A stretch of 64,000 bases of DNA from an uncultured Litoreibacter sp. Its GTDB lineage: Bacteria > Pseudomonadota > Alphaproteobacteria > Rhodobacterales > Rhodobacteraceae. The notes beneath the pieces are model-generated. The model was not told the origin of the DNA. It did not search any database and saw nothing but the letters and a program-made list of their open reading frames with translations. The stretch lies in contig CANLVO010000001.1 in assembly GCA_947494645.1 (NCBI GenBank), positions 1,922,001-1,986,000 of the forward strand, written 5' to 3'. Both the position numbers and the translations under genes were made by a program. The stretch's first letter is position 1. Each line of letters starts with the position of its first letter. Positions 25,858 to 34,704 of this stretch are shown piece by piece.

Positions 25858-27645
25858 TTAAGCGTCAACGAGACCCGTTGTGAATTGCAGCTGGGCCAGC
25901 CGGGCATAAAGCCCGCCTTCCGCCACAAGGCTGTCATGCGTGCCGGTTGCCACAATGCGACCGGCCTCGAACACGATGATCCGGTCGGCCTTCTTCACGG
26001 TGGCAAGCCTATGGGCCACAACCAAAGTGGTGCGCCCCTCAGACAGAGCCTCCACAGCGTTTTGCACAGCCGCCTCACTTTCGGCGTCCAGTGCCGAGGT
26101 TGCTTCGTCAAGCAACAGAATAGGCGCATCCCGCAGGATGGCCCGCGCAATGGCAATGCGTTGCTTTTGGCCCCCTGACAGCATGACGCCGCGCTCACCC
26201 ACGAATGTGTCATAGCCTTGGGGCAAGGCGGTCAGGAAGTCATGCGCCGCGGCGGATTTTGCTGCCTGCTCCACCTCGCTATCTGTCGCACCCGGTCGGC
26301 CAAACCGGATATTTTCGCGCGCCGAAGCCGCAAAGATCACCGGGTCTTGCGGTACCAGCGCAATTGCGCGTCTGAACTCCGCCCGGCTGACCTCCGTCAG
26401 GTCACGGCCATCAATACGGATTGCGCCCGTATCAGGGTCATAGAACCGCAAAAGCAACTGAATGATGGTTGTCTTGCCCGCTCCGGATGGGCCAACCAAG
26501 GCGACGGTCTCGCCAGGAGAAACCTCTAGGCTTACGTCACTGAGCGCTGCAATTTCCGGACGCGCCGGATAATGAAACGTCACCCCATCGAAGCTGACCT
26601 GCCCTTTGACATCCGGCATGGCCACGGAGTGCACAGGGTCCTGTACGCTGTCATCCGTGTTGAGCAATTCAACCAACCGCTCCGTCGCGCCAGCCGCCCG
26701 CTGCACCTCACCCCAGATTTCTGACAGGGCTGCAACGCCCCCCGCGACCATAATGGCGTAGATCAGAAACTGCACCAATTCGCCTGCCGTCATCACCTCG
26801 GCCCGCACGTCGCGGGCACCAATCCACAGCACGCCGACAATTCCGATAAACACCAGAAAGATAACGATCACGGTCATGATGGCTCTCACGCCAATGCGCT
26901 TGCGGGCGGCATCGAAACTGCGCTCTGTCAGATCGCCAAACAACCTGCGTGACGGGGCCTCATGGGTGAAAGCCTGTACGGTTTGGACCGACAACAACGC
27001 CTCCGAAGCATTCCCCGACGAGGCGGCGATATGGTCCTGATTTTCGCGGCTCAGCGCCCGAACACGGCGGCCTAACAAGATGATCGGCACAATGACGGCA
27101 GGCACAATCAGCAATACCAACCCAGTCAACTTGGCGCTGGTCAGCAGCATCAACACAAGTCCACCAAAGAGGATCAGAATATTGCGCAGCGCAATCGAGG
27201 CGGACGAGCCAATGACCGATAACAGCAACGTGGTATCGGTGGTGATCCGGCTCAACACCTCACCCGTCATGATCCGCTCGAAAAACGCCGGCGACATCCC
27301 GATGGTGCGATCAAATACATCTTTGCGGATGTCGGCCACCACCCGTTCACCCAGCCGCGTGACCAGATAATAACGCAGCCCCGTCCCAACAGCCAAAAGC
27401 GCTGCAATGACAACCGCAGCGCCAAAATACTGATCAAGAAGGGCAGCTTCTTCCGTTCCGAACCCGTCAACAACACGCCGCACCGCGAGCGGCAAAATCA
27501 GGGAGACGACGGCAGTCAGTGTCAAAGCGAGAATTGCCGCTGCGATCAGTAAACTGTAAGGCCGCATATAAGGCCAGAGCGCCGACAGCACTCCGATTTT
27601 ACGCGATGACGCGCGCTCTTGATCTGTGCCGTTTTCGCCCGCCAT
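25858..27645 (-). CDS. ABC exporter, fused permease-ATPase (MsbA/LipidA type)
   Basis: The 595-residue half transporter starts MAGENGTDQERASSRK at ATG 27645. It has a six-helix membrane domain (residues about 30-330) and a nucleotide-binding domain with Walker A VGPSGAGKTT, signature LSGGQKQRIAIARAIL and Walker B ILLLDEATSALD. It should work as a homodimer exporting lipids, drugs or other hydrophobic compounds across the inner membrane. Substrate is unknown. It sits 134 bp beyond the tRNA-Gly scar repeat. Confidence 0.9.
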   Translation of the reverse strand: MAGENGTDQERASSRKIGVLSALWPYMRPYSLLIAAAILALTLTAVVSLILPLAVRRVVDGFGTEEAALLDQYFGAAVVIAALLAVGTGLRYYLVTRLGERVVADIRKDVFDRTIGMSPAFFERIMTGEVLSRITTDTTLLLSVIGSSASIALRNILILFGGLVLMLLTSAKLTGLVLLIVPAVIVPIILLGRRVRALSRENQDHIAASSGNASEALLSVQTVQAFTHEAPSRRLFGDLTERSFDAARKRIGVRAIMTVIVIFLVFIGIVGVLWIGARDVRAEVMTAGELVQFLIYAIMVAGGVAALSEIWGEVQRAAGATERLVELLNTDDSVQDPVHSVAMPDVKGQVSFDGVTFHYPARPEIAALSDVSLEVSPGETVALVGPSGAGKTTIIQLLLRFYDPDTGAIRIDGRDLTEVSRAEFRRAIALVPQDPVIFAASARENIRFGRPGATDSEVEQAAKSAAAHDFLTALPQGYDTFVGERGVMLSGGQKQRIAIARAILRDAPILLLDEATSALDAESEAAVQNAVEALSEGRTTLVVAHRLATVKKADRIIVFEAGRIVATGTHDSLVAEGGLYARLAQLQFTTGLVDA

Positions 27646-27779
27646 GACCGTCCCGGATTTTTCCCTCCATGCCCCATAAAGAAGCCGCCGGGGCATCGCA
27701 AGGCACCCTATCGTCACAGTCGCGTTTCAGGCCCACAGGTCAGCCAAGTGCACGCGAGTTTAAAGGAGCTAAAAGGGGG

Positions 27780-27823
27780 TGGAGCGGGCGGCGGGAATCG
27801 AACCCGCATCTTCAGTTTGGAAA
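27780..27823 (-). repeat. Duplicated 3' half of tRNA-Gly (integration scar)
   Basis: These 44 bp are identical to 27917-27960, which is the part of tRNA-Gly from its anticodon loop to the CCA end. The copy has no 5' half and cannot be a tRNA. The 93 bp between the copies (27824-27916) are AT-rich and non-coding. A direct repeat of a tRNA 3' end is what a tyrosine recombinase leaves, so this is probably the footprint of an element now lost. Confidence 0.85.
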
Positions 27824-27916
27824 GCTTGCGCTCAAAATTTAAATAATTTTGCCATTTCAAATACTTAACGGTCCATAAAATACTACTTTGCAGGCAATGT
27901 GTCGGAAAAGAAAATC

Positions 27917-27991
27917 TGGAGCGGGCGGCGGGAATCGAACCCGCATCTTCAGTTTGGAAAACTGAGGTCTTAACCATTACACAACGCCCGC
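27917..27991 (-). tRNA. tRNA-Gly (TCC)
   Basis: The reverse strand folds as a 75-nt tRNA with encoded CCA: acceptor GCGGGCG/CGCCCGC, anticodon arm TCAGT TTTCCAA ACTGA with anticodon TCC, and T-arm GCGGG TTCGATT CCCGC. It is complete. Its 3' half is duplicated 94 bp downstream. Confidence 0.95.
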
Positions 27992-28369
27992 TTCTCAAAA
28001 AACAACTATTCCACGTCAGAAACTTGGTCAAGCCGGTAAGAAGATGGCTCTTGCCGAGAAGTGGCTACGATGGCTTGGAGCGCATCATTAAGACCCGGCG
28101 CCTTTGCGGCCCAGCCCTTGCAGGAATGTGGTCTTGTCTAGGTACAATCGATACAATTGCTTGGCTGCTGCTTTTCAAGGAGATGGCAGGACAGCAATAC
28201 ACCGCCTTCAATCGATCGAGTAAAGGCATAGCAAGTCGTTTCTGCCACGGTGATCATCTATCCAGAATAGCTGCTAATTTACCTTTCAAGGCCAAGACTA
28301 TAAGAAGTCCGCTTAGCGGGACGAAGTTGCCATTCGATACTCTTGCGCCAACGGCGGCTTTATTCGGTT
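27992..28369. other. Non-coding stretch right of tRNA-Gly
   Basis: About 380 bp without a gene that I can support. The open frames here have no recognisable protein pattern or ribosome site. It may hold the tRNA-Gly promoter at its left end. Confidence 0.45.
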
Positions 28370-28930
28370 CTACCCAAAATCGAGTTCTGCGGTTGAGCGG
28401 TAATAATTGCCTAGAACGTTCCGAGTGAACCAAGTGCCCTGTGCTTGGGTTGCGAACATTGGCATGCTGTCTTCGTCGAGGTCTTTTGGCGACATTTCAG
28501 CAATGAACGTGAATGAAGCGAGCAGCAGATCGAGGCCTTCTTCAAGTCCTTCATCAGCAGGCTGGAATTGCCTCAGATACGGTAAGCTCTCACTAGCCAG
28601 TGCCTGTGCATGCTGCCATTCTTCAGAACCAACAAGCTGTTGCTCTGTAAGGAAGTCTAGCGAGAGGCCATTCAACAACGCCAAACAACCTCGTTCGCAT
28701 AGCCATGTGTATCGTTTGCTCTCCGCCACTTCTGGGGAGTTCCATGAAATCGAGAGATACTTCCAATACTCTAGCTTAGAATATTCGGCCAAAATCAAGA
28801 CGTTTTGCGGTTCGTTGACGTTGACCTCGAAGTAGTGAACCACGTCTCTGAGAATTAGGTGTAATTCGGGAAAAGAAACCGGAATTTTTTGCCCATCTAG
28901 GCCTGTTCTATAAAATGGTGGTTGTTCCAT
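28370..28930 (-). CDS. Hypothetical acidic protein
   Basis: A 186-residue, strongly acidic protein that starts at ATG 28930 (MEQPPFYRTGLDG); a slightly longer start at 28948 is possible. It contains many aromatic residues (YFEVNVNE, EYWKYLSISW, RYTWLCERG) and no signal peptide or membrane helix. The high acidity and size resemble immunity proteins of toxin systems, but no toxin gene is adjacent, so that is only a thought. It lies beside the tRNA-Gly scar and may be acquired DNA. Confidence 0.55.
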   Translation of the reverse strand: MEQPPFYRTGLDGQKIPVSFPELHLILRDVVHYFEVNVNEPQNVLILAEYSKLEYWKYLSISWNSPEVAESKRYTWLCERGCLALLNGLSLDFLTEQQLVGSEEWQHAQALASESLPYLRQFQPADEGLEEGLDLLLASFTFIAEMSPKDLDEDSMPMFATQAQGTWFTRNVLGNYYRSTAELDFG

Positions 28931-28942
28931 CAGCAGACATTC

Positions 28943-29194
28943 ATGCAAGTCGCAGCATTCGTCAATGTGGGCTCAATACGGACATCCGACCGTTACCGTT
29001 GGGCGATCATGGCACTGGAAACGGGCGAAGGTCGACTAAGCGGACAGAACCGCCGTTCGATTTTGAGGATCAACGTCAGCAACGGCGACAATCAGCTCGA
29101 AAGTTACGAAGTGGTGGTAGACTGCATTGAGAGCCGAGAACTTGAATCTGCTTGCTGCATAGCAAAGAAATTCGTTGCTGGAGAGCCAGTCTAG
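28943..29194 (+). CDS. Hypothetical small protein
   Basis: An 83-residue frame from ATG 28943 (MQVAAFVNVGSIRTSDRYRW), with a TTG at 28922 as a longer choice. It diverges from the acidic hypothetical gene, and its 3' end overlaps the histidine kinase stop by four bases. Composition is protein-like, with alternating hydrophobic and charged residues (YEVVVDCIESRELESA). There is no recognised family and no clear ribosome site, so I hold it with low confidence. Confidence 0.35.
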   Translation: MQVAAFVNVGSIRTSDRYRWAIMALETGEGRLSGQNRRSILRINVSNGDNQLESYEVVVDCIESRELESACCIAKKFVAGEPV

Positions 29195-30300
29195 TTTGAG
29201 ACGCCCTGTGGGATGAGCAAGGTGAAGCACGTGAAGCTGTCATCTGACCTGACACGCAGGCTGCCGCCATGGGCCTTCGCAATTTCAGACGCAATGTGCA
29301 GCCCAAGCCCTAAACCTTGCTGATCCTCTTGGCTGGTGCTTCGGACGAAGGGATCGAAGAGCTTCGCCATAGCTGTCTCTGGTATGGCCGACCCATAATT
29401 TTTGACACTGAGCTCAAAACTATCGGCGCCCGGCCTGACGGCCCTGACTTGGATTGGCTGTGATGGATCGCCATAAGTCACTGCATTTCCTAGAAGATTT
29501 GACAAAAGTTGACCGACCTTCGAAACATCACACCTGACCGTATCAAGATCGCTAGTCTCCAGCTGTATTTCCCGATCCGCCTGCGCCGAGCGTAACTCAG
29601 CAACCACCTGCTCAAGTTCGGCCTCTAAATCCGTTCCGGTAGTTACTGTCAGATGAATACCGCTACCCAACCGGTTTCTCGCAAAATCAAGTACGTTCTG
29701 AATGAGAAGTGACATTCGCCGTACGCTGCCGTTGGTCAGCTCTACGATGTCTTGACTGCGTTGGCTGAGTGGTTCTCGCGATAGGATGTTCATCGCCGAC
29801 CTGATCGACGCCAACGGGTTCCGCAAATCATGTCCAAGAATGGCGATGAACTGCTCACGCAGCTGGGCTTCGTGCAAAGAGGTCGTCAATTGGTCTTCCG
29901 CTTTAGTACGAGCGTCGCTTAGGTCACGTTCATAGGCACGTCGTGCATCTGCCAGAAGAAACACAAAACTGGTCACTTTGCGTTCGCCAGCACCTGTCTC
30001 TTCTGCACTCAGCAAAACTGGCAGCTTATTACCTTCGGCATCTGTCAAATCAAGACTGACCCCATCGACGTGTCCGTGGAGAGACAGAAGCGGAACGATA
30101 GAGGTTTCGAAAACAATACGGCTGGCTATCGTCAGCATCTCCACGAACCGCGCATCTATCATTTGGAAGGCGTCCAAGCCTAACCAAAGGGCCAGCCTCT
30201 CGTTTGTTGCAACCACCTTTCCAGTCTGATCGGTTGTCAGGAGGCCGTACCGCGCAGGGAGTGTTTCAGATCCAAAGCTCACGTTTTTGGGCTCTTTCAT
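29191..30300 (-). CDS. PAS-domain sensor histidine kinase
   Basis: The 369-residue protein has no membrane segment. Residues about 15-125 form a PAS-like sensor (RYGLLTTDQTGKVVATNERL), followed by a short coil, a HisKA domain with the phosphorylated histidine in AILGHDLRNPLASIRSA near residue 157, and an ATPase domain with LLSNLLGNAVTYG (N box), LFDPFVRS (F box) and GLGLGLHIASEIAKAHGG (G box). It should autophosphorylate in response to a cytoplasmic signal. Its start overlaps the stop of the RsbQ-like gene (ATGA), so the two proteins are made together and probably act together. No response regulator is adjacent. Confidence 0.88.
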   Translation of the reverse strand: MKEPKNVSFGSETLPARYGLLTTDQTGKVVATNERLALWLGLDAFQMIDARFVEMLTIASRIVFETSIVPLLSLHGHVDGVSLDLTDAEGNKLPVLLSAEETGAGERKVTSFVFLLADARRAYERDLSDARTKAEDQLTTSLHEAQLREQFIAILGHDLRNPLASIRSAMNILSREPLSQRSQDIVELTNGSVRRMSLLIQNVLDFARNRLGSGIHLTVTTGTDLEAELEQVVAELRSAQADREIQLETSDLDTVRCDVSKVGQLLSNLLGNAVTYGDPSQPIQVRAVRPGADSFELSVKNYGSAIPETAMAKLFDPFVRSTSQEDQQGLGLGLHIASEIAKAHGGSLRVRSDDSFTCFTLLIPQGVSN

Positions 30301-31088
30301 GACACGAAATCGCGTATAGCCGAGACTACTTCCTTGGGCGCCGTCAGGTTTGGGCAGTGGCCTGTCGCGTCCAGCAATACAAACTTGCTTCCCGGAATTT
30401 TGCCATGCACGTACCTGCCGACATGTTCTGAGGCGATGATGTCATCACGGCATTGAAGAATGAGCGTCCTTGCCGAAATCTTGCACAGATCCTCCCGGTT
30501 GTCGGACGTAAACGTCGCACGCGCAAAGCCATTTGCGATCACAGGATCAAGCTTGCAAATGCTATCGGCCAGTTCTTGTCCGTGCTCCGGCTGATCAGGG
30601 TTGCCGACGATCATAGGTGCCATTGAGGCTGACCAAGCGAGCGGGTTTTCTTCAAGAGACGCGAGCAGGTCCGTGATGTCGTCAACAGTAAAGCCACCCT
30701 TGTAAGATGTGTCGTCAATGTAGCGCGGGGAGGGTCCGACCATCACCAAAGTCGAAAACACATCCGGCCGCTCAACATGTGCGAGAGCGCCGATCATCGC
30801 ACTAACAGAATGGCCTACGAGTATGCCGTCTCGGATGTTCAGCTCTTCGCCAATCTCGACAACGTCTGAGGCATATCCATTAAGCGTGTCATATTTTGCG
30901 GGGTCGTAGCCCCCTGCATCAGATCCACCAGCACCGATATGGTCAAACGTAATGACGTTAAAGTTACCCTCGAAGTGTGGCGCGACGTGCCGCCACATAG
31001 ACTGGTCGCACCCAAATCCATGGGCAAAAACCATAGCCCGCGCATCAGAGCCAGTCGTCTTTACGTTGTGGCGCGCAACTGCACTCAT
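30297..31088 (-). CDS. RsbQ-like alpha/beta hydrolase
   Basis: The 263-residue enzyme starts at ATG 31088 (MSAVARHNVKTTGS). It matches the RsbQ/KAI2 branch of alpha/beta hydrolases: FAHGFGCDQSMWRHVAPHFE (oxyanion region), nucleophile serine in LVGHSVSAMIG near residue 95, a CRDDIIA aspartate near 220, and histidine in ATGHCPNL near 247. In Bacillus subtilis RsbQ works with the PAS-containing phosphatase RsbP in energy-stress signalling. Here it is coupled to a PAS histidine kinase, so it probably supplies or senses a small ligand for that PAS domain (inference). The frame extends upstream, but only this start fits the family. Confidence 0.88.
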   Translation of the reverse strand: MSAVARHNVKTTGSDARAMVFAHGFGCDQSMWRHVAPHFEGNFNVITFDHIGAGGSDAGGYDPAKYDTLNGYASDVVEIGEELNIRDGILVGHSVSAMIGALAHVERPDVFSTLVMVGPSPRYIDDTSYKGGFTVDDITDLLASLEENPLAWSASMAPMIVGNPDQPEHGQELADSICKLDPVIANGFARATFTSDNREDLCKISARTLILQCRDDIIASEHVGRYVHGKIPGSKFVLLDATGHCPNLTAPKEVVSAIRDFVS

Positions 31089-31612
31089 ATGCTTGTCCCA
31101 ACACAAAAAATTTTGGCCGTGATTACTATATATTTCTCGTCTCTTGCCAAGCCTTGCCCTCGCGTAGATCGGTATTTTCATCACGCCTTGCGTTTAGAAA
31201 CTGACGCCTCGCCCATTCTGCTCATGCGAGCTTTTGTTGCAAGCAAACGAATAGATAGATTGGGGTCAGAGCCGCCGCCGAAGCGTGCGCAGTAGCAGAA
31301 TGTTAGATCCGATTGTCTGCGATGGGGTCGGCCCGCTGCGGTCATTCATTCCCAAGTTCACTGCTGCGATGCAGCTTACCCAAAGCGGACTTTGAACGCT
31401 GAGTGCGGATATCTTTGGCTCAAGGTACGATAACTGAGAAGTATGGTTACCGTCACTTCTTGAGAGGGGCCTCTCGCGGTAGATGCGGAGAACCGCGAAA
31501 ATGAGCCCAATTGTAGAATGCTGCAAGGAGCACGAACTTCTACTTCCTATATCTCGGTTTCCAAGCTCCGATGTCGGACTATGTTGTAAGCATATTGTTC
31601 TCAGGAGCCGAG
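31089..31612. other. Non-coding stretch between divergent genes
   Basis: About 520 bp between the RsbQ-like gene and the DUF998 gene. Promoters for both must lie here. AT-rich sequence near 31120-31140 (CTATATATTT) is a candidate for the leftward promoter. A short motif near 31380-31400 resembles the repeated intergenic motif described in the findings. No gene is supported. Confidence 0.4.
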
Positions 31613-32269
31613 ATGCCGCCGACCACCGAAACCAACCGCCAGATGCCAGCCGAAGTGGATGAGCAACCGCTCCTTCTTTTGTCCCTTAGCCTACTTGCAG
31701 TCTTTGGCTGCGTTACGCTGGCTGCCTCTATCCTCATCGCGGACTTTGTCGTTCCAAATCATGACTGGATTGCCGATACAATCAGCGATCTGGGAGCCGG
31801 GCGTTATGAATTTATAGTCGATATCGGGTTATACGCCTTTTCCGCTGCGTTAATTGGCCTCGCAGTTTCGTCCGCACACGTTCATCTCGGCGCATGGGAC
31901 TGGAGCGTCGGAATCATCGCACTCATTATCTTCGGGCTGTTAGTGTTCCTCATCGGGGCCCGTAACGAATACGGCGATAATGACAGTGACGGCTGGGTAA
32001 TCCACATCTATCTAGTTTACGCCCTTGGCATCATGATGACTGTCGCCTGTTTCGCTTTGGCGCGCGGGGCGGCACGGGCAAGTCCTCGATACCGTACGAT
32101 CCTGATCGCAACCGGCATTGTCTGGGTCATCTCAGCTCCCGTGTTCTTCTTTTTACCGACAGAAATAGACGGTATTTACGAGCGCTACCTCGGCGCAGTG
32201 TCCTTCGCACTCATACTGACCCTCGCACACCTCTTCTACCAACGCTCCAAGCAGCGGAAAGCAAGCTGA
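31613..32269 (+). CDS. DUF998 membrane protein
   Basis: The 218-residue protein starts at ATG 31613 with AGGAG five to nine bases upstream; an in-frame ATG at 31571 has no ribosome site. It has about six transmembrane helices. The first loop contains FVVPNHDWIADTISDLGAG, the hallmark of DUF998, and GARNEYGDNDSDGWVIHIYL follows. Function is unknown. The family often occurs with stress-related genes. Its stop overlaps the next start by one base. Confidence 0.82.
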   Translation: MPPTTETNRQMPAEVDEQPLLLLSLSLLAVFGCVTLAASILIADFVVPNHDWIADTISDLGAGRYEFIVDIGLYAFSAALIGLAVSSAHVHLGAWDWSVGIIALIIFGLLVFLIGARNEYGDNDSDGWVIHIYLVYALGIMMTVACFALARGAARASPRYRTILIATGIVWVISAPVFFFLPTEIDGIYERYLGAVSFALILTLAHLFYQRSKQRKAS

Positions 32270-32787
32270 TGTTTACTGACATCTCCGCTCTCGACGTCCT
32301 TCTGCGTGGCACGCTCCTTGCCTTTATCGGCGTTGCGTGGGTGGTGATCTGCGTGCGTGTCATCGGCCTACGTGCATTCTCCAAAATGACCTCATTCGAT
32401 TTCGTTACCACCGTTGCCATTGGTTCCCTTCTCGCGGGATGCGTGCAGGCCACGACGTGGAGCGCCATGGCGCAAGCTTTGATCGCCATCGCAGCTCTTC
32501 TCTGCATCCAGTACGCGGTATCTCGAATTCGCGTCGAACGTGATGATTTCGGAGGAATAATTGACAATGCGCCTACCCTGCTGATGCGCAATGGTGATTT
32601 TCTGGAAGACGCACTCATACGCACCAGAACGTCGCGCAGTGACGTAATCGCGAAGCTTCGCGAGGCAAACGTGCTACATTTCAGCCAAGTTCGCGCCGTC
32701 GTGCTCGAAACCACCGGAGATATTTCTGTGCTGCACGGTGAGAGCTTGGACGATGCCCTCCTTAACAAAGTAAATAGCGGCGCATGA
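32269..32787 (+). CDS. DUF421 (YetF-like) membrane protein
   Basis: The 172-residue product has three N-terminal membrane helices (residues about 10-85) and a small cytoplasmic domain with IIDNAPTLLMRNGDFLEDAL and SRSDVIAKLREANVLHF, as in DUF421/YetF proteins. It is slightly shorter than the usual 200-plus residues. Function is not established. It is co-translated with the DUF998 gene (TGATG junction). Confidence 0.85.
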   Translation: MFTDISALDVLLRGTLLAFIGVAWVVICVRVIGLRAFSKMTSFDFVTTVAIGSLLAGCVQATTWSAMAQALIAIAALLCIQYAVSRIRVERDDFGGIIDNAPTLLMRNGDFLEDALIRTRTSRSDVIAKLREANVLHFSQVRAVVLETTGDISVLHGESLDDALLNKVNSGA

Positions 32788-33316
32788 GGTTTAGAGTGCA
32801 GGCGATGCGAAAGCCGCCATTCGCTCTCTCATTGAAAGGTTCCTATGCCCGCATTACTCTAGTTGTGCTGGCCGAAAATGGCTGATGGCGATCAGCGACA
32901 ATAGGTTCCCATTATCGAGACCGACGAAACGGCTCATCGATAGCAGATCTTCAAGAAAGAAGCCCGGCGAAGACTCCATATTCGTAACATGCGCGCAGCA
33001 ATGGTCTATCTGGTAGAGACCGCGCGCCATATTCTACGAAGACAGCGGCTTTTTGACGGTCAAAAGGCGAAACCATTGCGCCTTCACCGATCTTTCGGCG
33101 AAACCTTGTCCCAGATTAGTACTTGTCCTGACATCTCCGCTCGCCGCACCGGTAGGCTGCAAACACCGCCATCGTCCTCACCAAGAAACGATGGACCACC
33201 TGACCTGATCAACAGCGATCAGTCGGCGTGCAGTTTAACCCACGCCAGAAGCTGAGGCCTGCGAGAGCAATACAGCTACTGCGGCTCGACACTCTGGCAT
33301 TCCAAAGGAATACACG
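32788..33316. other. Non-coding stretch before the PRC-barrel gene
   Basis: About 530 bp with no gene that I can defend. At 32807-32824 the reverse strand reads GCGAATGGCGGCTTTCGC, a copy of a short motif seen in other gaps of this window. The promoter of the PRC-barrel gene should lie near the right end; AAAGGAA precedes its ATG. Confidence 0.4.
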
Positions 33317-34147
33317 ATGACAGTTTCAACCCATCAAGACATTCGCTCATCAGCCAGAATCTTTCTGGCCAGTGCCGCCACCGCCCTTGTTTTGTCCGTA
33401 CCAGCCTATGCTGATGGCCACACCGCGGCGTTTTCCGACATGCAATTCGATGCCGAAGTGAACTTGAACGCTTCAGACTTAATTGGAAGCCGTGTCTATG
33501 TGTCCGAAATGGATTTGAGCGATGGCATCCTGCCGCCGGAAAACGAGCGCGAATGGGACGATATCGGTGAAATTCACGAGATCGTCTTGACGCGGTCGGG
33601 CGACGTGGGTTCCGTGATTGTCGATGTTGGCGGTTTCTTGGGCATCGGTGAGCGTGAGGTGGCGATTGACATGTCCCAGCTTCAGTTCGTGTCAGACGGC
33701 GAAGACGCGGATGAGTATTTCATCGTGGTGCGCGCGAGCGTGGCCGGTGTCGAAGACGCGCCCGAATACCGGGGCGCAAACATGGAGCCGGAGGCTGATG
33801 CGGAAATGCGTGACGCAGATGATCGTATGCGGCTGACCGCCCCTGCGGTGACGCGTGACGGTTACGAGCCCGCTGAGATCGAGCAACTGACCACCGAGAT
33901 GCTGACAGGCGCGCGCGTCTATAGCGCGGAAGACAAAGATATCGGCGAAGTTGGCGAGCTGCTTTTGACAGATGACGGGATGATTGACCGTGCGGTTATC
34001 GATGTGGGCGGCTTTCTGGGGCTTGGCGAACACCACGTTGCCGTGACCATGGAAGAACTGACAATCCTGCAAAGTGATGGCGATTTGCGCGTCTATATCG
34101 ATGCGACGCAAAAAGCGCTAGAAGCGCAGCCCGAATATGAAGGCTGA
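33317..34147 (+). CDS. Secreted protein with two PRC-barrel domains
   Basis: The 276-residue protein has a signal peptide (cleavage after VPAYADG, residue about 33) and two PRC-barrel domains, near residues 50-140 and 190-265. The repeats share a VDVGGFLGxGExxVA core (VIVDVGGFLGIGEREVAI and AVIDVGGFLGLGEHHVAV). It should be periplasmic. PRC barrels bind other proteins or surfaces. The family is common in rhizobia and roseobacters and is often induced by stress. Domain linker residues are very acidic. Confidence 0.88.
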   Translation: MTVSTHQDIRSSARIFLASAATALVLSVPAYADGHTAAFSDMQFDAEVNLNASDLIGSRVYVSEMDLSDGILPPENEREWDDIGEIHEIVLTRSGDVGSVIVDVGGFLGIGEREVAIDMSQLQFVSDGEDADEYFIVVRASVAGVEDAPEYRGANMEPEADAEMRDADDRMRLTAPAVTRDGYEPAEIEQLTTEMLTGARVYSAEDKDIGEVGELLLTDDGMIDRAVIDVGGFLGLGEHHVAVTMEELTILQSDGDLRVYIDATQKALEAQPEYEG

Positions 34148-34322
34148 CGCTCAAGTCCATCCAGTACGATAGACGTTAGATATGTGCTGTCGCTGGAGTT
34201 CCGGCGGCAGCATTCTCAACTCCAACTTTGTGTTTGCCCACCCATCGGTAAGACCGACGGCGGCACCGCAAGCTGGACAAATTCAGGTTCCCGATCGGGC
34301 GATCAGAGATGGATGTAACACA

Positions 34323-34577
34323 ATGACTGGAATAGGATGGATCGGCTCACTGATCATTGGCGCGCTAGCGGGCTGGATCGCTGAGAAGATCATGAAATCT
34401 GATCAAGGCCTGCTGACGAATATCTTACTGGGTATCGTCGGCGCGCTGACATTGAACTGGCTGGTGATCGCGATAATCGGCACAACCTTCGGCGGCTGGA
34501 TCGGCCAGCTCATTGTCGCTGCAGCCGGTGCATGCTTGCTGATCTATGTGGCACGGTTGATCCGCAGCAAAACGTAA
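34323..34577 (+). CDS. GlsB/YeaQ/YmgE family stress-response membrane protein
   Basis: The 84-residue product from ATG 34323 is almost wholly membrane-embedded: MTGIGWIGSLIIGALAGWIA, then a KIMKSDQGLLTNILLGIVGA loop-helix and a final helix before a basic tail. Glycine-rich helices and this size are typical of the transglycosylase-associated (GlsB/YeaQ/YmgE) family linked to envelope stress. The longer frame upstream is not protein-like. Confidence 0.87.
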   Translation: MTGIGWIGSLIIGALAGWIAEKIMKSDQGLLTNILLGIVGALTLNWLVIAIIGTTFGGWIGQLIVAAAGACLLIYVARLIRSKT

Positions 34578-34704
34578 TCTGATGTCAGCAGGCAGCTCAA
34601 CCTGCCAGCTGGCGAGCGTATTTTCTGATGAGAAGAGCGAGCCGTCGGAGAGGCCATCTTGACAGCCCAGGATGCGGGTTTTGCGGGCACGTTAGCGGGA
34701 CGGA

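Noticed and set aside
27780-27823. Second tRNA-Gly gene
   Set aside because: Only the 3' half is present, so it cannot fold; called a repeat.
28024-28428. 134-codon forward frame right of tRNA-Gly
   Set aside because: No ribosome site, no family pattern, and its end overlaps the better-supported reverse gene.
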